Below, one piece after another: positions 13,197 through 24,041 of a stretch of DNA of 64,000 bases. This DNA is from Sorex araneus. Lineage: Eukaryota; Chordata; Mammalia; Eulipotyphla; Soricidae. The stretch spans positions 106,699,535-106,763,534 of the forward strand of contig NC_073305.1 in assembly GCF_027595985.1 (NCBI RefSeq), written 5' to 3'. A model generated the notes under the pieces. It did no database searches, was not told where the DNA came from, and saw nothing but the letters and a program-made list of their open reading frames with translations. Within the stretch, counting starts at the first letter, position 1, and each line of letters starts with the position of its first letter. The translations under genes were made by a program, and so were the position numbers.

Positions 13197-13860
13197 CATT
13201 AATCATCTATTTTCTTGATCAGTCTCAGTAACATCTCTATTCATCCTAGCCCTGATATTTTAGAAGCCTCTCTTTACTCTTCCTTCCCAACGATGCCTCA
13301 TTGGAGCCTCTTTCAGGGTCAGGGGAATGAGACTCATCATTGTTACTGTTTTGGACATATGAATATGCCACAGGGAGTTTGCCAGGCTCTCTCATGCAGG
13401 CAGGAAACTCTCAGTAGCTTTCCAGGTTCTCCAAGAGGGAGAACTATGCTATAAGATGTTGCATGGCTGCTTGGCAGCCACACACTTCCAGAAGCTTAGT
13501 TTTATAGTCTCTGGATGTTGGTCATTGATGGGATTACACGGCACCTAGCTGCTGGAAAATGGGGGATCTGTGCAGAAGAGGCCCAGTCCCAATCAGAGCA
13601 GCCTTGGAGATCTCAGCCCCGGGTCCTGCACACCTGGGTTCCTCTGCCGGTTTCTTCATGCGTGAAGCTCATTTGAACATGTGCAGAGGGGCCTTGAGCA
13701 TGGCTGTGGCTGGGTGCCGGAGGTCTTTGGCTGCCAGGGCTCTGCTTAGGGTGGGGAGGGAAACTCAACCCACCCCCTCCGAGGGGCCCTGTGAAAGATA
13801 GCCAGGCGTGGGGGCAAGAGACTCTGCCAGTATGTACATAAGAATAATAAAAGATTCCTT
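12618..13860 (+). pseudogene. RPL7A: Processed pseudogene of ribosomal protein L7a (eL8)
   Basis: RPL7A encodes a protein of the large ribosomal subunit. The copy starts mid-coding region at about codon 120 of roughly 266 and covers the C-terminal half without introns. Clear blocks are [35 protein letters not shown] and [21 protein letters not shown] at 12720-13000. An in-frame stop lies near 12717 and a frameshift follows RTNYSERYN. The 3' UTR is interrupted at about 13137 by a composite repeat and resumes at about 13842 (tgtacataagaataataaaa), where tgtacat is duplicated. It was inserted into an old L1 ORF2. It is not a functional gene. Confidence 0.9.
13137..13841 (-). mobile_element. 0.65-kb composite non-autonomous element, copy A
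   Basis: Read on the minus strand, the element ends in the RTE-like 3' terminus (opposite-strand equivalent at 13194-13245) followed by a (GAT)n tail, seen here as (ATC)n at 13135-13196. Other copies are at 49480, 50005, 51003, 58188 and 63892. The body contains a region shared with SINE-II (gccaggctctc, gccaca/gggagtttgcc). A short duplication tgtacat flanks it inside the RPL7A retrocopy. There is no coding capacity. Confidence 0.8.
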
Positions 13861-14005
13861 AAATTAGGGGCTGGGGGAGACCTAAAAAATTGGGAGAGGG
13901 AATGAAGAGAACACCTGAAGACCAACGAATAGCCACAGGCAAATGGAAAAATAATGCTCATCATTACTTATTTTTAGGGAAATCAGAATCAAGACAACAA
14001 TGAGA

Positions 14006-15037
14006 AGGATAATCTTCTCATCAGTCACTGTCCAGAAAGCATGACTGCTTCTTCTGGAAGGTAGCAAAAATTGAGGCCCCATAATGGTGCCACCAGACTC
14101 TGTCCCAGGCTGTTTTCACTAAGAGTATCCCAGAGTGGGGCGGGTGAGATCACTCCCTGCCCCAGTGGACCCAGCCCTGGCAGCTGACCATGCTCTAGGC
14201 CACTTTCCACACACTCAGGCCAAGCTTCACACATGAGTGAACATATTACTGGACCACACGGCTGCTTTTGTGGCTGCACGACACATCGTAAGACACTCCC
14301 TACTCATTTTCCATAATTACCACACCATATTTGATGGGGTTCAAACAGTAGGCAACAAATCATAAAGGGATTTTATATATATGTATATAATATACATATA
14401 TGTACATATATACAGCACTGTAGCACTGTTATCCCGTTGTTCATCAATTTGCTCAAGCGGGCACCAGTAAGGTCTCCATTATTAGACTTGTTACAGTTTT
14501 TCGCATATCTAATATGCCACGGGTAGCTTGCCAGGCTCTGCTGTGTGGGTGGGATACTCTCGATAGCTTGCCAGGCTCTCTGAGAGGGACGGAGGAATCA
14601 AACCCGGATTGGCCATGTGCAAGGCAATCGCCCTACCCACTGTGCTATCGCTGCAGAGGGAAATATATATATATATATGTATATATGCCTATGTAAATAT
14701 TTTCAGACATATATGCCAAAGCTCACATCACCCAAATTTTAACATGTTAGTGATATCCTATAGAATGCCTTAATGGCTCCTGCCAAAATAGAACAATCTT
14801 CACACTGTTTTCTATATGAACACTCTTCTATAAGCATGTACAGCAGCTCTTCATAACAAACAATATAAAATATAATCTTTCATTTGTGGTTTGGGACAGG
14901 GATTGGGGCTTGAAAGGAAACATCCTGAATTTGGTGGTGGGAAGGTGTAATGGTGGTGGGATTGGTGTTTGAATATTAATTGTAATCAAATATTGTGAAG
15001 TAATTTATAAAATTAATTAATTAATTAATTTTTATAA
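14006..15037 (+). mobile_element. Unclassified 1-kb retroelement with an L1-like 3' end
   Basis: It is flanked by a perfect 15-bp duplication aagacaacaatgaga (13991-14005 and 15038-15052), and both copies lie in old L1 ORF2 sequence. The 5' 350 bp is unlike the L1 body. The last 150 bp (14880-15037) carries an L1-type 3' end ending in an ATTA-rich tail. A SINE-II copy lies inside. It could be a 5'-truncated older L1 subfamily with a divergent 3' UTR, or a composite. Confidence 0.7.
14414..14656 (-). repeat. SINE-II (RTE-tailed)
   Basis: On the minus strand the order is a tRNA-like head, then a middle region (gagagcctggcaagctatc and similar), then the RTE-derived tail ending in CAGTGCTACAGTGCT. 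It sits between AT-dinucleotide stretches at 14377-14412 and 14663-14690. Confidence 0.88.
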
Positions 15038-15870
15038 AAGACAACAATGAGACATCATGTCACACCAGTGAGAATTGCACATATCAAAAATATTGCAAAC
15101 AATCTGTGTTATCAAGAATGTGGTGAAAAAGGAAATCTCATCCACTGCAGATAGGAAAATTATCTGGTTCAACCCCTATGGAAAATAGCATGGAGGGTTC
15201 TCAGTAAACTTAAAACTGAGCTGTGCTAGGACTCAGCATTCCACTTTGGTTCTCTTCCCCCTGGACAGTAAAACAATAACTCAAAAGAATGTACACAGCG
15301 TTATTCATTGCAGCACTCAGTACAATAGCTAAGATTTGGATTTAATCTAGATGTCTAACGAACTGGAAGATATGCTAAGCAAAGTAAGCCAGAAGAAGGA
15401 TAAACACATATGTATGCATATATATAAATTCATATATGTATATAGACTAACTGGATGGAGAAATAAAATGGTTTAAAGGGGGTTGCCTAGATCACCCTTG
15501 GTCCCAGAATATAGGGAGGACAAAGAAAGAAATTGAGTGGTAGGAGAAGTGAAAGGAGAGATAGATGAGCAGCAACAGGGGACAAAGGTCAAAGTGATTT
15601 AGGTATATCGGTGGTGTTAAGGAATGATAGCGCTAAATATCCAAACCACAGAGTCAACAATATTGAAATCATGAGACCCAAACTTTAATAACCAAACTTT
15701 AAAAGGTGTCAGTCAACGTGGCAGGCTGAGAGTGGGAGAGTAGAAGAGGGAACCTAGGAACACTAGTGGTGAGAAGTTGACACTGGTGGCAGGATTGGTG
15801 CTGAAACATTGTATGCCTAAAACTTACAAACCTTTGTAAAAAGCCTTGCTTTAAGAAACTATTTAATTTC

Positions 15871-16032
15871 AAAATTATCAGAATAATTTTAATTACTTTT
15901 TTACATCCAATCATTTAATTATGAGCATTCTCATGTATAATCTTCCTTATGTTATATCACTGATAACATGTAGCCTCTACTTAAATTTTTAAAAATCTAT
16001 TTGTCTTATGCCTTATTCAATTTTTTTTCTGT
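15871..16032. other. AT-rich, nothing recognised
   Basis: Short stretch between the old L1 3' end and the solitary RTE tail. No feature seen. Confidence 0.4.
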
Positions 16033-16044
16033 GTTTTTATAGTG

Positions 16045-16107
16045 ACGTTACTGGTGCCCTTTCGAGCAAATCAATGTATAACAGGACGACAGTGCTACAG
16101 TGCTACA
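16045..16107 (+). mobile_element. 63-bp solitary RTE/SINE-II tail with target duplication
   Basis: The insert is only the shared RTE-type 3' terminus (acgttactggtgccc through cgacagtgctacagtgctaca). It is flanked by a perfect 12-bp duplication gtttttatagtg at 16033-16044 and 16108-16119. This is an extreme 5' truncation of an RTE or SINE-II transcript. The RTE and SINE-II tails are too alike to say which source it had, though ttactggtgccc and the GCTACA tail favour SINE-II. Confidence 0.9.
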
Positions 16108-16119
16108 GTTTTTATAGTG

Positions 16120-16472
16120 TACAGAACATATTAGCTTTACTCATGATACCCATAATTTATATTTATTAAAAGGGAGGTATTTTAAAGATTGCTTTAAGGT
16201 ATGAATTGTATGAATTGAAATCAGATTGCTCTGCTCTGCTACTTACTACTACATCAAACATGGACCAATTTATTTAATATCTATATGCCTCAGTTTCTTT
16301 ATCTGTAAAATTATAATAATAGTCCCTATTCACATAATTTTTATAAAGAAAAAATAATTACGACCATAAAGTTATTATAATAGTGCTTTAAAAACAGTGG
16401 ATTCTGAATATCATTAAAATGGATTAAAACAGTAGCATTTTAAAAATTAATGGATATTACTTTTTTTTAATT
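16120..16472. other. AT-rich, nothing recognised
   Basis: No repeat or coding signal recognised. Confidence 0.4.
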
Positions 16473-16483
16473 TAATGGATATG

Positions 16484-17239
16484 TATTCTTCTTCACTTGT
16501 ATCACTTGTCTTCCCGTTGATCGTCTATTTGCTCGAGTGGGCGCCAGTAATGTCTCCATTTGTCCCTGTCGCATGCTAGATTAGCCCAGTGATATCTGCT
16601 CACTCCAGGAACAGGAAGAGCCTCAAATCGTTCATTCACAGTTTTGACGAAGAAGTCTGACCATCTCATTGGTAGGCAGCCATGCAGTCTTTTGACATCC
16701 CGTGGAATCCAGTTGGTAACAGCTCTAGTTCAGCAGTTGTCTGAATCGCATTACATGTCTGGCCCAACTGATTTTTGATGTCTTGGCAAATGAGACAGCG
16801 TCCCTGATTCTTGACCGTTGACGGAGGTCGGAACTCCAGATTCCTTCTCTCACTTGAGTAAGACATGATACTCCTAGCTTAGCTCTTTCAGTTCTTCTTT
16901 GGGATATTCGAATAGCATTCTCATCCTGTTTGCATAGGGCCCACGTCTCTGAGGCATATGTTAGTGCAGGCAGAATGGTGGAATCGAAAAGATGTGCCCT
17001 GAGTCGGAGGTCCTTCATCCTTTTAACCACTTCTTTGACGCTCTTGAAGGCGTTCCACGCTGTTCTCTTCCTCCAAGTTGTTCCTCATGTTGAGTTCTCG
17101 ACCCAGGTACACATAGCTGCTGCACTCGGAGATGTTCGTTCCATTGAGAGCAAATGGAGCGTCAGGGACTAGTTTGTTTTTCATGAGCATCATCTTGTTG
17201 AGGTTCAGCTGCAGTCCGACCTTTCCACATACCCATACA
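16484..17239 (-). mobile_element. RTE-type non-LTR retrotransposon, 5'-truncated copy
   Basis: On the minus strand it encodes RTE C-terminal segments: [61 protein letters not shown] (separate motifs, 16725-17030), and RHVMRF. The frame then runs to a C-terminus near 16530 and a TGATACAAG tail. The 5' end is at about 17229, in the tgtggaaaggtcggactgca segment, just after the catalytic RT motif. Candidate duplication: taatggatatg at 16473-16483 and 17240-17250. Best-preserved RTE C-terminus in the window. Confidence 0.88.
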
Positions 17240-17250
17240 TAATGGATATG

Positions 17251-18084
17251 AATTAGAATATATATTCAATTTCCTTATAGAGACATAATATCAATAAAGT
17301 TTAAAGCACACTGTTCCAGAGAAACCAGTCTCATTTATGTCACTTGAAAACTTAATAATATTGTTTCTTAGTAGAAAATTCCTGTTAAATTGTTAAATGT
17401 AAAAAAGGAAACATTGTATATAATTAGACATATAGATTTACTTCTTGATTTTCAAAATAATATAGGAAGAGCATAAATAAGATACATACCAATTACATAT
17501 GCTTAAAAAAAAAGCTGATTAATCCAAACAAATTACTCTATTAGGTGCATCTTATGCTAATATGTAAATGGGTCCGTATTCTGTAGCATAAGCAGATGGG
17601 TAATATGCAGAAGCCATTAAATTTCCTAAATTATAATAAAATAAATCAAAGATAACAGTTCCGGTCATGAACATTTATTGAAAGTCAAAGATGGACAGTA
17701 TAACTCCTGCATGTAGAGCCCAGTGGTAACTGTGAAAAAAATTATTGTAATATAACAAAAATTTACAAAGACCCACAAAAATGGCATTCTGAGTATTAAT
17801 AGCTATAATTAGAAGGCCAAAAAAGAGCTTTTTAGAGTATTTAGAGCACTTACAGATGCTACTTAGATGTTTCAGTGGCATCACAATAGTATGTTGTACT
17901 AAACCATGCATACTAGCACACCACAACAAATTAACAATATCATGATATTTGTGTGGAAAGATTATAGACAAGTGTTGCACTGTAATTTTATAATCCTCTC
18001 ACCATTTCATGTAGTTATGATGTAAAGCTATCTACCTCTTTAAATCTCTTTTAACTACAGAGTCTATAATCACATTTTAGTTTT
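17251..18084. other. No gene or repeat recognised
   Basis: AT-rich. The longest open frame (17675-17980, minus) has no recognisable family. Confidence 0.4.
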
Positions 18085-18262
18085 CTTTTGCTTGGGGGAC
18101 ACCAAGAAAAACACTTGGCAGTGCTCAGAGCTTGCTCCTGACTCTGAACTCAGGGATCACTCCTGGCAGAACTCTGGGCACAATATATGGTGTTAGGGAT
18201 TGAACACAGGTTGGCCACGTGCAAAGCAAGTGCCCTACCTACTGTATGATGGCTCTGGCCCT
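18085..18262 (-). repeat. SINE-I, antisense, diverged
   Basis: Minus-strand copy. The B-box appears as gggattgaacacagg and the head ends as ggctctggccc at 18250-18262. Confidence 0.8.
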
Positions 18263-18480
18263 ATAACCTACATTTTTAACTATCAGAAGTAACATTATAT
18301 CAGACACTATCAGACCTGTAAGGAAGTATAGACAGCAACACATTAAAAGTAGGGTATTTTAATACCATTTTCTTACCTTTAAATAAAGGAGTCACACCCC
18401 CCTGTCCCCTCAACCCACTAAAATAATCAATAAGAAAACATCAGTCTAAAAGGAAGAAAGACTTAATAGACATGGATAGG

Positions 18481-18651
18481 GGGCTGGAGCGATAGCACAG
18501 CGGGTAGGGTGTTTGCCTTTCACACGGCCGACCTGGGTTCGATTCCCAGCATCCCGTATGGTCACCCAAGCACTGCCAGGAGTAATTCCTGAGTGTATGA
18601 GCCAGAAGTAACCCCTGTGCATCGCTAGGTGTGATCCAAAAAAAAAAAAAG
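18481..18651 (+). repeat. SINE-I, young copy
   Basis: Complete copy with a consensus A-box (gatagcacagcgggtagg) and B-box (gggttcgattccc) and an A tail. The 14-bp duplication tagacatggatagg at 18467-18480 and 18652-18665 is exact. Confidence 0.93.
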
Positions 18652-20125
18652 TAGACATGGATAGGACTTCAGAGACATACATGTACAGGACTTTCCACTC
18701 CTCAGAGAGGAATACACATTCTTCTCATTGCACATCGACCATTCTCCAAGGCAGACCACATAGTGCTTCACAACACAAGTTTCCATACATCAAGTTGAAG
18801 AAAATTATACCAAATATCTCCTCCCTTCACAATGCATTGAAGCTGGAAAAAATACTACATGCAGAAATTGGGAAGGGCACAAACACGTGGAAACAAAGCA
18901 ATAAACCGAAGGGAAAAAAAAAACCATTGTGTTAAAGAAGAAATCAAAGTTCCCTACATATAAGTATGAATGAAGACACAGGAGCTGCCAAAATATGCAG
19001 CACATACTAAAAGAGAGGCTACTGGATACTGGATGCTGGTTACGCATACTGGAAGAGAGGTTAACAACAATAAAGTAATTTACCAGGAAATAAGAGTAGC
19101 AGTAGCACATATAAATAAATTAACATCACATCTCAAGAAATTAGAAAAAACACAGGTATCATGAAGGAAATAAAAGGAGTAAAATAACAAAAATTAGAGC
19201 AAATCAATGATACAGAAATAAAATACAATATAAAAGATAAATAAAACATTGGTTCTGTGAAAGAACAAGTTGAGAATTATAAACCAAAAAAATGGAGGAC
19301 AATTTGGATCAGAATTGAAAGGGGGAAGCTATAACAGATGTTTCAAAATTACAAAAGGTAATGAAATGACTATTAAAAAATCTATGACAACTAATCACTA
19401 ATAGAAGAAATAAGTGAATTTGTAGAATTGTACAAACTACCAAAACTAAATCAGAAAGGAGTAGAAAATCTGGACAGAACAATTGCTAGCATGGAAATTG
19501 CAACAGTAATGAAAAATCTCCCCCAAACAGATGTCCAGTTTTAGACAGGTTCATTCATGAATTCTTCCAAACCTTCAAAGAGCAGCTACTACATACACTT
19601 CTCAAGCAAGCTCTTTCGGAAAGTGGAAGAACCAGGAATACTTCTCAATAGTTTCTAGGAAGTCAAAATTACCTTGCTACCAAAGCAGACAGAGACATCA
19701 ACAAATGCAAGTTACAGACCAATATCCCTAATTAACATAGATGCAAAGATCCTCAATAAACTCTTAGAAAAAATACAACATATTAAGTGAATTGTCTACC
19801 ACTATCAGAAAAGATGTAAAATGGTTGAATATGTGCAAATGGATACCTAACATCTTTTTTAAAAATCATTTAAAATCATCTGCTCATAGAAAGAGATGCA
19901 AAGAAAACAGTGAAAAAGATACAAGAGGTTTTGTTATTTTTTTAAAAAACTCACAAAAAAGAATTGAAGGAATTTGCCTCAAAATAGTGAAGGCCATATA
20001 TCACAAACTCACAATTAACATCATATTCAATAAATAAATCATTTAATTTCTAACACAGTCAAGTATTCCCACATTCACCATCATTATACTACACTGTACT
20101 GGAAATTTAGCCACAGCAATAAAAC

Positions 20126-20377
20126 TGCACTGTAGCACTGTATCACTGTAGTCCCATTGTTTATTGAATTGCTAGAGCAAGCACCAGTAATGTCTCCATT
20201 GTGAAACCTGTTACTGTTTTCGGCATATTGAATATGCCACGGGTAGCTTGCCAGGCTCTGCCGTGCGTGCGGGATACTCTCGGTAGCTTGCCGGTCTCTC
20301 TGAGAGGGGCGGAGAAATCAAACCCTGGCCAGCCAGGTGCAAGGCAAACGCAATACCCACTGTGCTATCGCTCCAGT
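20126..20377 (-). repeat. SINE-II (RTE-tailed)
   Basis: Complete minus-strand copy with a CACTGTAGCACTGTATCACTG tail. The exact 15-bp duplication ccacagcaataaaac lies at 20111-20125 and 20378-20392, inside the old L1. Confidence 0.93.
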
Positions 20378-20508
20378 CCACAGCAATAAAACAAGAAAAA
20401 TAATTAAATGATGCACAAAATTGGTAAAGAAGTCAAACTATCAGTATTCAAAAATGGCATGATATGTGCAAAGACAACACTAACAATTATACATACATGC
20501 ATACATGC

Positions 20509-20529
20509 ACACACACACACACACACACT
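20509..20529. repeat. (AC)n microsatellite
   Basis: About ten AC units, preceded by an ACATACATGC-type repeat, inside the old L1. Confidence 0.9.
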
Positions 20530-20709
20530 CCTAGAAACAAAAAGGCTATAAAGTAACAACTAATAGACACAATTAATGGACTAAAATTTGTTGCATTCTT
20601 GTATGGAAAGTATAACGCAGAAAAAAATGTAAATCAAAAAAATTTTAAATTCCATTATTATGTCCATAAATTTCAAGTACCCATGTAAAAGTCTAACAAA
20701 GGATATGAG

Positions 20710-20893
20710 TGCCAACATGATAGTACAACAAGTAAGGGAATTGCCTTGCATTAGCCAACCCATTTAAAACCCCCAGAACCACAGGAGGGTTTGGTTTGGT
20801 TTGCTATGGTCCCCTGAGCACTACAAAGAGTAATCCCTGAACCTGTGAGTCAGGAGTCAACCCTGAGCATATTAGGTGTAGCTCCCCTCAAAA
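20710..20893 (+). repeat. SINE-I, old, with internal insertion
   Basis: The head and B-box are degenerate. A ggtttggtttggttt stretch interrupts the middle at about 20789-20805, before tatggtcccctgagcac resumes. Confidence 0.75.
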
Positions 20894-21862
20894 TAAAATG
20901 AAGTAAAATACTTATTTAGTGAAAAGTATAAATCACTATTATAACAAGACATAAAGAAATTAAACTTATTCCTATTCATGGATTGTATTGATTAAAAAAT
21001 ATTGCTAAAATAACCATCCTTCACAAAAATTTATAAACTTTCATCAACGCAATCCCCATCTAAATCCCCATGATATTCTTTAGGAATATAGGATAGACCT
21101 ACCTAGAATATTTTTGGAACCATAAAATCCCAGAATAATAAAGCAATTTTTTGAGGGGAAAAGAGTGGGAAGCATAGTAATCCCTGACATTAATCTATAC
21201 TCCAAAGCTACAGTAATCAAAACTGTGTGGTACTGGAATAAAGGAAAAATTTTAGATCATAGAACAGAGTTTAAAGGCCAGAACAAAGTTTAAAGGCCAG
21301 AGGTTAATCAATAGATGTGTGGACAATTCATGAATGGCAAAAGGGATAGATATATTAAATGAACAAAGAAAAACTTTTCAAAAATGATGTTGATATTGGT
21401 TAACCTCATGTAAATAAGAAACTAGAACCCTATGTCACATCATACACAAAGATTAATTCAAAGTGTATTACAGACCTTTACTTTAAACCCGAACACATAC
21501 ATAAAACACACTGAGAAAATATATAGGCAAAACTCTCCATAATATTGACTTGACAAGAGTCTTCAATTAGGTGATCCATTGGTAACAAAAGTAAAATAAA
21601 CAAATAAAACTTTATTAAACAACAACAACAAAAACTTCAGTTTAAGAAATGACAGATAAAATTAAAACACAACCTATTGAACAGGGGAAAATATTCACAC
21701 ATAATACAACTGACAAAATTCCATATCCAATATAAATAAAGCACTATAAAGATCAAAGCAACAACAAAATAAATGACTAGTGGTGGTAGAGATGTGGGGA
21801 TAAAGGAACTCTGATGTATTGTTGGTAGAAACGTCATCTGGCTCATCATTTATGCACTATAC

Positions 21863-22109
21863 TGTAAAAAACATCTGCCAGGAGGCGACCGGGGGAAAGC
21901 CCAGGTGGCTCTCCCTGTCAGCTGTCCTCGAGTTCAGGGGATGGTCCAGGGCCTCTCACCCAGCCGGAGCAGCCCAGGCCATGGGGCAGACGGAGGAGGA
22001 AATGAGGGCCAAGCTGGTTGATTGATCAGTTGCCGTTTATTCCATTCTCATCCTCTCTCTCTGTCTCTCTCTCTGTCTCTGTCTCTCTGTCTCTGTCTCT
22101 CTGTCTCTG

Positions 22110-22175
<66 letters not shown>

Positions 22176-23097
22176 CCCCCCCTTCTCTCCAGCTCTCAAT
22201 CTGGGCCCCCAACCCATTCTTACAGCCTAGTTAAATCCCAAAACATGAGGGGGCTGGGGCTTACACATAGGTGTGGTCACAATCAGTAGGGTTAAAGTTC
22301 TTTCCCTCAGGGGATGCTGCTTCTACGACAGATTCTCTTTCAGCAGGATGACCCACCCAAGGGCAGAATCCCATGAGTGTGTTTCTCCTCTCCTCATCCA
22401 GCAAACATATAAGCATTTATAATATTAATCATTTTGTATGGACACAGTAAGAGATGCATTAAGCTCCCCTGGGGCCATCTCGATCTCAGACTACAGTGCT
22501 CAGGACAGATTAGTCTTTCCTATCCCTAGCAGGGTCCTAGTCTCATTGTTACTTTTGGATCATGACAGCATTTGTCCATGATCAAACTCTTAACTTATAG
22601 TTAAGAATTAGGCACTTTGGCTAGGCCCTTCTTGATGCCAGGGTAGCACATAACTCACCGCTTACCCTGGGTCTGTCCCGTCCCTCGTCGAGACCCTGCT
22701 TTTGGGGTGCTAGGAACTGAGGTCAACTGAGGCTTAAGTTGAGAAAGCAGATGCTCGGGAATGAATAATATTCAAGGCCAATTAAATCCCAAGTTACAAA
22801 AGCATAATATTGTCTTCTTGTGTATATACAAAAAGAACATTGCTTTAAAGTAAACTATTCAATGGACATAAGGAAAGGAGAAAGGCAATATTAACTTACA
22901 ATATAAGTTCAGTGTCCTAGAAAAATCTGATCTTACAAATTAACAGAGTCTGATTAGGGGGAAAAGCTGATTAACTCGTTGGGGAAGAGAGCATAGAGAA
23001 GTGGTTACAGATAAACAAAAGAATGGGAGTGACTCGGGAACACCTTGATGGATGTGACCCAATAAACCTAAACTCCTCATGGCTATGTTATCCTTCA
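21863..23097 (+). mobile_element. Complete solo LTR, copy 2
   Basis: It starts TGTAAA and ends TTCA, flanked by the 6-bp duplication ctatac (21857-21862 and 23098-23103). It is inserted in the old L1. Length is about 1.24 kb. AATAAA lies near 23071, about 25 bp before the end. A long polypyrimidine/TCTCTG tract occupies 22050-22182. There is no internal retroviral sequence, so the provirus was lost by LTR-LTR recombination. A 6-bp duplication favours an ERV class II type, but no coding part is present to confirm it. Confidence 0.8.
22050..22182 (+). repeat. Polypyrimidine (CTCTGT/CT)n tract inside the LTR
   Basis: Alternating CTCTCTCTGT units decay into pure CT and end in a C run. Open frames across it on both strands (Ser-Leu or Arg-Glu repeats) are artefacts. 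Copies 1 and 4 have only a short version, so it expanded in this copy. Confidence 0.9.
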
Positions 23098-23194
23098 CTA
23101 TACTATGGAGATATTTCCAAAAACTAAAAATTCAGCTTCCATATGATCCAATGATTCCACTTCTTGGCATCTACCTCAAGAATCCAAAACATTG

Positions 23195-24041
23195 GCGGCT
23201 CGGGGCTTCTCCTGAAGCCCCTGCCTGGCACCTTTCCGCCGCCGCCGTCCGATCCTGACCAATCTCCATCCTGCAGGTAAACAGGCAATCCCTTGGAGAG
23301 CCTGCCTCAGCGCGGAGAAGTCCCCTCCCCGCCCCCTGCCCACCGCGGCTCGGGGCTTCTCCTGAAGCCCCTGCCTGGCACCTTTCCGCCGCCGCCGTCC
23401 GATCCTGACCAATCCCCACTCTGCTGCTTAGGGGCGTGTTCTCATCTCAGGGGCGTGGCCTAAAAAGTGGGCGTGGCCTCTTTCCGGAGCACAGGCCGCT
23501 GACGCAGCCGCAGTTATTTATTTATTTTTTTTTTTTTACCATTCCATGCCTTCTCCTTTGGCCACAATTGATAGAATTCATTCCTTCAAAGAACTCCCTG
23601 AGGCCCTCCCTTTCCCCCACTTCCCGCTGCCGTCTGCGTCTCCCGAGTTTCTGAAGTCAGTCCCTGCTCGCCCGGCGCACCCCGTCTCCCCAACCGGCTT
23701 GTAACTGCGCTCGTCCCCCCCATCAACAGGAAGACACTGGGGGCGTGGCCTGTGTCTTAGTGGGTGTGGTCTAAAGTGGGCGTCGCCTCCTCTCAGAGCG
23801 GCCAACGCTAACGCGGCCGCAGTTATTCTTTGCTACCTCAGCTCAATCCGTACTGTGTATTCCTTTGAAAACTCACTTTTGCGATCTCAAACATTTACGC
23901 AAAATACCCATTAGCTTAGGCTGACAGTATAAAACCTATCAGTGAAGAAGGGAAGTTTAGCACAATCGGAGCCCCTTCTTCCCACAAAAAGGAAGAGGAA
24001 TAAATAACTACAAGGTTCCAACTCTGCACTTCCGTGACAAT
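23195..24041 (+). promoter_or_regulatory. L1 5' UTR with tandem promoter units
   Basis: An 80-bp block (gcggctcggggcttctcctg onward) at 23195-23274 recurs at 23345-23424 with a period of 150 bp, nearly identical. A second pair of related blocks, each holding gggcgtggcc-type boxes and ending in gcagttatt, lies at about 23446-23520 and 23738-23827. The region is rich in CpG and GGGCG/CCGCCC boxes, unlike the AT-rich surroundings. Monomeric 5' UTR promoters are known from rodent L1. Promoter activity here is inferred. It includes a T run at 23523-23537. Confidence 0.8.

Larger units (their letters stand above)
12420..15870 (+). repeat. Old L1, host of several nested insertions
   Basis: The remaining L1 pieces are 12420-12600 (ORF2 C-terminal region with NKWDYIKLKSFC and TEWEKIF), about 13866-13990 (the region just downstream, near the IKKWGEE segment), 15053-15690 (the final ORF2 part) and a 3' UTR near 15700-15840. 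Read together they are collinear with the young L1 ORF2 C-terminus. Between them lie an RPL7A retrocopy with its own insertion, and a 1-kb element. Many stops. Confidence 0.7.

Noticed and set aside
12577-13206. 209-residue minus-strand frame starting with a Met run
   Set aside because: The Met run is the antisense (ATC)n tract, and the rest is antisense to the RPL7A retrocopy.
22018-22234. Ser-Leu and Arg-Glu repeat proteins
   Set aside because: Produced by the CT/TCTCTG tract inside an LTR.
23171-23419. Minus-strand open frames in the L1 5' UTR
   Set aside because: They arise from the duplicated GC-rich 80-bp block and its repeat, with no family similarity. I see no reason to call an antisense L1 product.
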